Assembly: GCA_018377235.1 (NCBI GenBank)
Contig: JAGZZT010000012.1
Coordinates: 23,920-87,919 of the forward strand
Direction of reading: 5' to 3'
Source of the DNA: Clostridium sp.
GTDB taxonomy: Bacteria; Bacillota; Clostridia; Lachnospirales; Lachnospiraceae
Length of the DNA stretch: 64,000 nt
Positions 59,257-64,000 of this stretch are shown piece by piece (positions within the stretch are counted from its first letter, which is position 1; each line of letters starts with the position of its first letter). The position numbers and the translations under genes were made by a program. The notes beneath the pieces were generated by a model that searched no databases, was not told the origin of the DNA, and saw only the letters and a program-made list of their open reading frames with translations.

Positions 59257-60621
59257 TTATTTACTTTCATCCCAAACTGTGTGCGGATGTTTGTGCCACC
59301 ATTTAAAAATGACAGGAACAATAATTAAAGCGGCCAGGTAAATGAGAATAGGAGCGACTGCTGCAATCCAATTTCCCTGTACGCAGGCTACTGGTACAGC
59401 TGCCAAAGCAAAAATTTCAATAATGGATTCAATAGGCGTTACAATTGCCGCATCATCCAGCGTACAGCTCTTGTTCTCTGGATCCACGATTCTAAGAAGC
59501 GCCATTCCAATAGCTGTTACACCAGTAGAATATCCATACACGTAAATTCCTCTCTCAAACCACTCCTGCTTTAACAGGCGAGGAGCCAGCACAGTAAAGT
59601 GAAATACAACCCATGCGATACCAAACAGCATCAGAAGTCCGAATGGTACTGCATACTCAATAATAACTGGGATTTTAATGGATGCTACTCCAAAAAATAC
59701 TAAGAAGTCAGTTGCGCAACTTCCCATGCGGGAGATAATTCGGTTGTCTACATACTTATCTGCCTTGATTCCTTTTAACAGGAAGTGGAACACAATCGCT
59801 ACCAGGAAACCTACAGAAAAGCTTGGAACACCCAATCCTGTCGCTGCCTGAATTGCATTAGTAAGAAGGTATCCTATTCCAGTCGGAATCAGAATCAACA
59901 TTAAATGCCATGCAAGAGGATCAATCGCCATTGGAGAAACTGTTTCCTCTCCAAGTACCGGTCTGTTTCCTTCCTGAATCAGTCCTGTTCTCATATCATC
60001 AGGAAGCTGGCTGAAATCCTTAACAAACTTTGTGTAATTTTTCTTAGTTCCAATTTTAATCAGAATAATTCCTCCGAAAATTCCAGTTAAAATTCCAACT
60101 GTAGCAGAAGTCATACCCAAGTCTGTAGCGTCTGCCCAACCTAAAGAATCAAGAGTTGCTCCAAGAGCTGCCGCTGTACCGTGTCCTCCCTGGAAGCCTG
60201 CTGGAATCAGCATTCCGAACGCTGGATTTAAATCTGGTTCAATCACCTTCAGAACCAACATAGAAAAGATAATTGGTACTGCATACTGAAATGCCCATCC
60301 AATATTTCTAAAACAGTAATAGCTTCCGATTCTATCAAAGTTTGTTTTCCATCCGCCGCTGCTGAAGTTAAATCCTCTCAGTCCGATGGATACAAATACT
60401 GCAATAATCAAAAGTCCTGCATAAGATCCAAACTGTGAAGAAAAATTAATAATTCCAAATCCGTTCTGTCCCATGGCCAGTCCAATGAAACCTGCTAAAA
60501 GACTAACTGGAACAAATAGGCTCTGAAGTATCTTGATTTTTTCTCTTAATAATTTCGCTACAAATAGGAAAATTCCTGCCCACATAAAATCGATCAGCAT
60601 TGAGTAAGCATTAAATTCCAT
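59257..60621 (-). CDS. GltS-like sodium/solute symporter
   Basis: A 454-residue membrane carrier with about ten to twelve hydrophobic segments. It has the GltS-type inverted-repeat signatures LIPAGFQGGHGTAAALGATL in the first half and GYSTGVTAIGMALLR in the second. Sodium:glutamate symporters have about 400 residues; this is longer, with a hydrophilic loop at about 195-225. Placed between cupin and sugar isomerase genes, it is more likely to import a sugar conjugate such as fructosyl-amino acid than free glutamate; this is inference. Confidence 0.83.
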   Translation of the reverse strand: MEFNAYSMLIDFMWAGIFLFVAKLLREKIKILQSLFVPVSLLAGFIGLAMGQNGFGIINFSSQFGSYAGLLIIAVFVSIGLRGFNFSSGGWKTNFDRIGSYYCFRNIGWAFQYAVPIIFSMLVLKVIEPDLNPAFGMLIPAGFQGGHGTAAALGATLDSLGWADATDLGMTSATVGILTGIFGGIILIKIGTKKNYTKFVKDFSQLPDDMRTGLIQEGNRPVLGEETVSPMAIDPLAWHLMLILIPTGIGYLLTNAIQAATGLGVPSFSVGFLVAIVFHFLLKGIKADKYVDNRIISRMGSCATDFLVFFGVASIKIPVIIEYAVPFGLLMLFGIAWVVFHFTVLAPRLLKQEWFERGIYVYGYSTGVTAIGMALLRIVDPENKSCTLDDAAIVTPIESIIEIFALAAVPVACVQGNWIAAVAPILIYLAALIIVPVIFKWWHKHPHTVWDESK

Positions 60622-60706
60622 GTTCTCTCTCCCCTCTTATTTTCATTTTCCTAAAACTTTCAAAAGATAACATTTTATAATATTATATTTTATTTTATAA
60701 TATTAT

Positions 60707-61120
60707 TTATTTGCACAGTAAAACAGCCGCTCTTTCTCTTACTGTCTCCAGTTCTTTTTGCGTCATATCACAGTACGTACTGTTCATTTCTGTTGTTCCA
60801 GCGTCCTGTACATAAATAAGCTTTGTATCTTTCTGTGTGATTGTATTAAACCAAGTTTCCTTTGGGACATTATAAATCTTTCCTGGCACCATTAAAGTCA
60901 AATCAATCTGGAACGAATCATTTTCCCGTGACGCAGTCAACAACACTGCCTTTCCATGTACCAGAACGAACTGCTCGTCTGTTTCATGGTGAACTTCTAA
61001 ATACTTAATTTCCCCTATATCATTATTGGGTTTCCAATTTTTTATACACATAACCCAATTACCATTGTTGTAGACGCATTCAATCCCTTCTCCCTGATAT
61101 TCAAAAACCTGCGCTTTCAA
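60707..61120 (-). CDS. Cupin-like protein of unknown function
   Basis: A 137-residue protein. The middle (about 38-62) reads like a cupin core: YLEVHHETDEQFVLVHGKAVLL, with LMVPGKIYNVPKETWFNTI as the second strand pair. It is probably a small metal-binding isomerase or epimerase, as often found in sugar operons. It begins the second transcript of the locus, behind a promoter with an inverted repeat, and is followed by the GltS-like carrier. Confidence 0.72.
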   Translation of the reverse strand: MKAQVFEYQGEGIECVYNNGNWVMCIKNWKPNNDIGEIKYLEVHHETDEQFVLVHGKAVLLTASRENDSFQIDLTLMVPGKIYNVPKETWFNTITQKDTKLIYVQDAGTTEMNSTYCDMTQKELETVRERAAVLLCK

Positions 61121-61187
61121 ACATTATTCCCTCCAATCCTCTTACTGTACTTATCATTTATTTCATCGGCCGATTATTTATATAATG

Positions 61188-61217
61188 ATAATACATTATA
61201 TATCATTATATTGTCAA
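61188..61217 (-). promoter_or_regulatory. Promoter and operator of the cupin-led transcript
   Basis: On the minus strand TTGACA (61217-61212) and TATTAT (61193-61188) with an 18-bp spacer. A perfect inverted repeat, ATAATGATA (61182-61190) and TATCATTAT (61201-61209), straddles the -10, as expected for repression by a GntR protein. Confidence 0.6.
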
Positions 61218-61304
61218 TAGTTTTTGTATATTTTTTATAACCTATTCTTTTCATTTTTATTGATAATCGTAAAACTGCTTATAACACTCTATATGATTCC
61301 ATTG

Positions 61305-61346
61305 AAAAAGCAGCAAAACTGCTTATTTCAGTTCTGCTGCTTTTTT
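61305..61346 (-). terminator. Terminator after the FrlB-like gene
   Basis: AAAAAGCAGCA and TGCTGCTTTTTT arms, with an inner AACTG/CAGTT pair; ends in T on both strands. It separates the deglycase-kinase pair from the cupin-led operon. Confidence 0.75.
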
Positions 61347-61370
61347 AACCTTTTATGAAGAGTACCCTAT

Positions 61371-62348
61371 TTAATACTCTACTTTCCACATATAACGTCT
61401 TTCATCCATAGAATGTCCCCTTACCTCTGCCATCTGAGCCACATAATATCTCTCGATCGGAATCATTACAACAGGATTAAAGAATTCTGCTACTTCCGGA
61501 GCAATTCTGCTCTGATTTAATTCTTTGAAGTCAATCGTAATATAATTTTCTGCATACTGCTTCAGGAACTTCAGACATCTCTCATCTAATGCCCTTGTTC
61601 TTCCCTCACTCATTAACAGAATCATTGGAAGTTTCTTATCTGTGGTTTCAAACGGTCCATGGAAATACTCTCCTGTATGAAGGCATACTGCATGCTTCCA
61701 CTGCATTTCCATAAAGTGGCAGCAACACATAGAATAAGCAACACCATAATTAGGACCTGAAGCTAACACATAGAAAACCGGCTCGTCTTTATATGTTTCA
61801 GCCCATTTCTTTGCAATTGGAAGAACCTTTTCCTTTCCTTCTGCGACAATTTTATCAATCTGTGCATAGGCTTCCATAGCCTTATCATAATTTTCATAGT
61901 TCTCAAACTGCTTTAATAACTCAAATCCAATGCGGAGAGCATTCGCCTGGTTGGAATCACTGTATACCTGATCGTCTCCATTAGAGTAGGTTACTACATA
62001 CTGACCTACCTTTGCCATTCCTGTTTCCATAGAGCCTGTCATAGCGATCGTAACAGCTCCAGCTGCATTCGCCGTCTTAACTGCCTCTACAGTCTCAGGC
62101 GTTGCCTTTAAGGAACAAATCACTGCCACACATCTATTGTCCAGTTCCTTTGGAGTAGCATGTACAAATTCATTACTTGTGTAGGTAGTAGCGCTAAATG
62201 TTTTCGCCTCGCTCTGAAGCAGGTAAAGCCCTGGGAAAATCGCTGCTTTAGAGCCACCGCAGGCAACAAAATATACATGTTTTAAACCGCCCGTTTGATC
62301 CATCTTGACCTTAATCTCACTTACGATTTCCTTTACTGTCTTTGTCAT
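61371..62348 (-). CDS. SIS-domain protein, FrlB-like (fructoselysine-6-phosphate deglycase type)
   Basis: A 325-residue SIS-domain enzyme. The first SIS half shows VYFVACGGSKAAIFPGLYLL and VICSLKATPETVEA; the second shows YVLASGPNYGVAYSMCCC, HTGEYFHGPFET and the catalytic-region glutamate-histidine segment. It is of the FrlB/glucosamine-deglycase group that opens an Amadori phosphate into glucose-6-phosphate and an amino acid. ATG 62348 has GAGGAGG upstream. It follows a fructosamine-kinase-like gene directly, so the pair forms the core of Amadori catabolism. Assignment to a specific substrate is uncertain. Confidence 0.82.
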   Translation of the reverse strand: MTKTVKEIVSEIKVKMDQTGGLKHVYFVACGGSKAAIFPGLYLLQSEAKTFSATTYTSNEFVHATPKELDNRCVAVICSLKATPETVEAVKTANAAGAVTIAMTGSMETGMAKVGQYVVTYSNGDDQVYSDSNQANALRIGFELLKQFENYENYDKAMEAYAQIDKIVAEGKEKVLPIAKKWAETYKDEPVFYVLASGPNYGVAYSMCCCHFMEMQWKHAVCLHTGEYFHGPFETTDKKLPMILLMSEGRTRALDERCLKFLKQYAENYITIDFKELNQSRIAPEVAEFFNPVVMIPIERYYVAQMAEVRGHSMDERRYMWKVEY

Positions 62349-62376
62349 GTTTATATCCTCCTCATTATTGTAAATA

Positions 62377-63246
62377 TTACTGAATCTCTTTTCCGTGGCC
62401 AAAAGCACCCTGAACCATACAGGTTTTAGCAGCAAACTCTGCGCCTGCAGCCATTGCCTCTTTGATAAATATTTCTGTCAGTTCATTTGTTTTACCGGGA
62501 TATTGTTCCGTATTCTTTTCCAGATTTCCCACATAAGAAAGTAAAAATGCTGTTGCAAATGAATCTCCTGCCCCCAACGTATCTACTGCTTCCACTAATT
62601 TGGGAGCCTGCTTATGAAATTTTTTTCCATCATATAAAACAGAGCCATAGCTTCCTCTTGTCGCAATTACCATAGGGCATCCTGCCTTGTATATTCTGTA
62701 ACAGATCTCCTCTGCTTCCTCCTCCTGCACAGAACCACAGGATAAAAACGCATATTTGATATACGGAACTACCTGAGCCACTTTTTCCTGATCTGTCCAT
62801 TGTCCAGAAAAATCATAGGAAACAGACAGGCCTGCTTCAGCTAGTTTAGGCAACTGGCTGTCAAAATAGCTGTTATTGCTTGTATGGATATGGGAAAATT
62901 GTTTTACATATTCCATATTATCAGTATCCAGAACTACTGGATACTCTTTGGCAATTCCACCCTTATTACTTCCTAAAAATACTCTGTCTCCATCTACTAA
63001 AGTTACTCTGGCATATCCATTTTCACCGTCATACTGTCTACAGTGGTCATGCTTCACTTCTAATTCATCCAGAGTAACTAATATGTGATCTGCAACTGCA
63101 TCACGTCCAAATGTTCCCATATATGACGAGTCTGCTCCCAACATTTTTGCATAAACAGCAAAATTCAATGCCTGCCCGCCTGGAAACATGGTATTAAGAT
63201 GAATATATTTATCGCATACATTATCACCAATACCAATAACTTTCAT
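62377..63246 (-). CDS. PfkB-family kinase, FrlD-like (fructoselysine kinase type)
   Basis: A 289-residue kinase: VIGIGDNVCDKYIHLNTMFPGGQALNFAVYAK at the N-terminus and EAVDTLGAGDSFATAFL with the catalytic aspartate in GAGDS. FrlD phosphorylates fructoselysine at C6 before FrlB splits it. The short C-terminus (AAKTCMVQGAFGHG) resembles FrlD. It is the first gene of its transcript, whose promoter has a palindrome over the -10. A second PfkB at 54390 is more distant. Confidence 0.84.
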   Translation of the reverse strand: MKVIGIGDNVCDKYIHLNTMFPGGQALNFAVYAKMLGADSSYMGTFGRDAVADHILVTLDELEVKHDHCRQYDGENGYARVTLVDGDRVFLGSNKGGIAKEYPVVLDTDNMEYVKQFSHIHTSNNSYFDSQLPKLAEAGLSVSYDFSGQWTDQEKVAQVVPYIKYAFLSCGSVQEEEAEEICYRIYKAGCPMVIATRGSYGSVLYDGKKFHKQAPKLVEAVDTLGAGDSFATAFLLSYVGNLEKNTEQYPGKTNELTEIFIKEAMAAGAEFAAKTCMVQGAFGHGKEIQ

Positions 63247-63291
63247 AGTATCTCCCTCTCACAAACATATTATTATATAATGTTATAATAT

Positions 63292-63321
63292 AATATAAGC
63301 TTATATTCTATTGTTTGTCAA
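63292..63321 (-). promoter_or_regulatory. Promoter and operator of the frlD-like gene
   Basis: On the minus strand TTGACA (63321-63316) and TATATT (63297-63292) with an 18-bp spacer. A 16-bp perfect palindrome AATATAAGCTTATATT (63292-63307) overlaps the -10. The neighbouring AT-rich stretch has a second, imperfect dyad. Confidence 0.6.
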
Positions 63322-63471
63322 GGTCTTTTTTATAAAAAAGCTGAAACTCTTAAAAAACCAGGGAATTCCGGCCAATGATTATTTTATCAAGTATATTGCA
63401 ATCCCAAATCGCATATGCTAAAATGCCAGTAGGCTAAAAGATAGAAGTTATCCATGTCGGATGACCTAAAC

Positions 63472-63502
63472 AAAAAACCCAGTGCTGGAACACTGGGTTT
63501 TT
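63472..63502 (-). terminator. Terminator of the small peptide gene
   Basis: ACCCAGTG/CACTGGGT stem with flanking A and T runs, good in both directions, 52 nt past the peptide stop codon. Confidence 0.7.
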
Positions 63503-63553
63503 CTATTCCTAATTCTGGAGTGGGAAGACTTAAACCCACAGGCTGATTACCGA

Positions 63554-63649
63554 CTACTTATCGCTATCCAGCCATTTGCAAGTGAGATGGCTAATCACAC
63601 CTGCCACAACAGCGATAATCAAAGATAGAAGAATTTCCACATCAGACAC
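63554..63649 (-). CDS. 31-residue hydrophobic peptide, type I toxin-like
   Basis: A 31-codon gene starting GTG 63649, with GGGAGG just upstream. The peptide has an acidic start (SDVE), one membrane segment (ILLSLIIAVVAGVISHLTC) and a charged tail KWLDSDK. This matches the layout of small membrane toxins of type I systems in Firmicutes (Fst or Hol_Tox-like). The transcript is about 180 nt between a possible promoter near 63700 and the terminator at 63472. An antisense RNA antitoxin would be expected from the other strand, but I cannot define its promoter. It could also be a harmless conserved membrane peptide. Confidence 0.6.
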   Translation of the reverse strand: MSDVEILLSLIIAVVAGVISHLTCKWLDSDK

Positions 63650-63735
63650 CTCCCTTCCGTACTTGTCTAGGAGGAAGCAACATCATACATTATACCATAA
63701 TACCATTTTTTCAAAAAAATCAGAAAATAACAAAA

Positions 63736-63770
63736 GGCTGGAATCCTTGAAAATTCAAGCAATTCCAGCC
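63736..63770 (-). terminator. Terminator of the rRNA-tRNA transcript
   Basis: GGCTGGAAT/ATTCCAGCC arms with an inner TTGAA/TTCAA pair; TTTTGTT follows in the minus direction, 9 nt after the tRNA. Confidence 0.8.
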
Positions 63771-63779
63771 AATAAAAAA

Positions 63780-63851
63780 AGCGCGAGACGGGATTCGAAC
63801 CCGCGACCCTCGCCTTGGCAAGGCGATACTCCACCACTGAGCCACTCGCGC
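63780..63851 (-). tRNA. tRNA-Gly(GCC)
   Basis: A 72-nt cloverleaf on the minus strand: acceptor GCGCGAG/CTCGCGC, a D arm with GCTCAGTGGTGGAGT, anticodon loop TTGCCAA (GCC), and T-loop GGTTCGAATCC. The discriminator is T and no CCA is encoded. It lies 125 nt after the 23S rRNA end. Confidence 0.95.
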
Positions 63852-63974
63852 ATTTGAGACAATAACCTATCTCTTTTTATTTAATTTCTGAGGTTTATTT
63901 AATACATACCCTCAAAACCACACATTGAATCCTACTTCCTATCTCTTCCATCCTTCTTCTCTCTACCCAACCTC

Positions 63975-64000
63975 TTGGTTAAGCCCTCGACCGATTAGTA
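63975..64000 (-). rRNA. 3' end of a 23S rRNA gene (partial)
   Basis: The minus strand reads TACTAATCGGTCGAGGGCTT then AACC, the conserved 3' end of Firmicutes 23S rRNA. The gene continues beyond the window. The 123 nt up to the tRNA contain no 5S rRNA sequence. Confidence 0.85.

Overview
The window looks like a chromosomal segment of a Gram-positive anaerobe, most likely a gut Lachnospiraceae (Clostridium cluster XIVa). The reasons are the AGGAGG-type ribosome binding sites, an [FeFe] hydrogenase with clostridial-type ferredoxins, MecA, a SipW-type signal peptidase, a sortase, VanW and GH18 envelope proteins, and a KdpD/KdpE-like pair. No species can be fixed from the sequence alone.

Layout. 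1-2.6 kb: aroC and a beta-propeller lactonase (minus strand). 2.8-7.4 kb: a polyamine uptake operon (XRE-cupin regulator, PotA, PotB, and a PotC-PotD fusion). 7.4-8.8 kb: an AT-rich inserted cassette bracketed by 88-bp direct repeats. It holds a GyrI-like gene remnant, a type III toxin-antitoxin locus (three 36-nt ToxI repeats, a terminator and a ToxN/AbiQ endoribonuclease) and an unassigned structured RNA. 8.9-12.7 kb: a GNAT acetyltransferase, a NifX-like protein, a group-B-like [FeFe] hydrogenase and nagB. 12.9-23.8 kb: a long minus-strand housekeeping run in two units: Lrp, aminotransferase, trmL and nagA; then Sua5, dCMP deaminase, DUF4080 radical SAM, Nth, exonuclease, a tiny membrane protein, VanW and an AIRS/HypE-like domain protein. 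23.9-29.4 kb: cell-wall amidase, GH18 hydrolase, and a Ser/Thr kinase-ATPase with a partner ATPase. 29.6-31.2 kb: mecA, a small redox protein whose in-frame UGA is best read as selenocysteine, and a 2[4Fe-4S] ferredoxin. 31.3-32.3 kb: an AEC transporter.

32.3-46 kb holds a surface-structure locus on the minus strand. In transcription order it has a 1.6-kb-residue double-vWA protein, four small SipW-type exported proteins, SipW itself, a fifth SipW-type protein, an LPKTG-anchored SipW-type protein and a class B sortase. Just upstream is a SARP/BTAD regulator with a degenerate GGDEF domain and a G9 tract. 46.2-52.2 kb: a PrpR-like regulator without the sigma-54 contact motif, ThrH, methionine aminopeptidase, and a KdpD/KdpE-like two-component pair. 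52.3-63.2 kb: a catabolic locus (GntR/UTRA, YjbQ, amidohydrolase, PfkB and FGGY kinases, BtpA, two sugar isomerases, a GltS-like carrier, a cupin, and an FrlB/FrlD-like deglycase and kinase) that suggests use of Amadori products or related sugar conjugates. 63.3-64 kb: a 31-residue type I toxin-like peptide, tRNA-Gly(GCC) and the 3' tip of a 23S rRNA gene.

Scattered through the window are at least nine hairpins that share a conserved apical loop while their stems differ and co-vary. This is a dispersed structured repeat family, usually placed at gene ends. The selenoprotein, the type III toxin-antitoxin locus, the hairpin family and the SipW/sortase/vWA locus are the most notable items.
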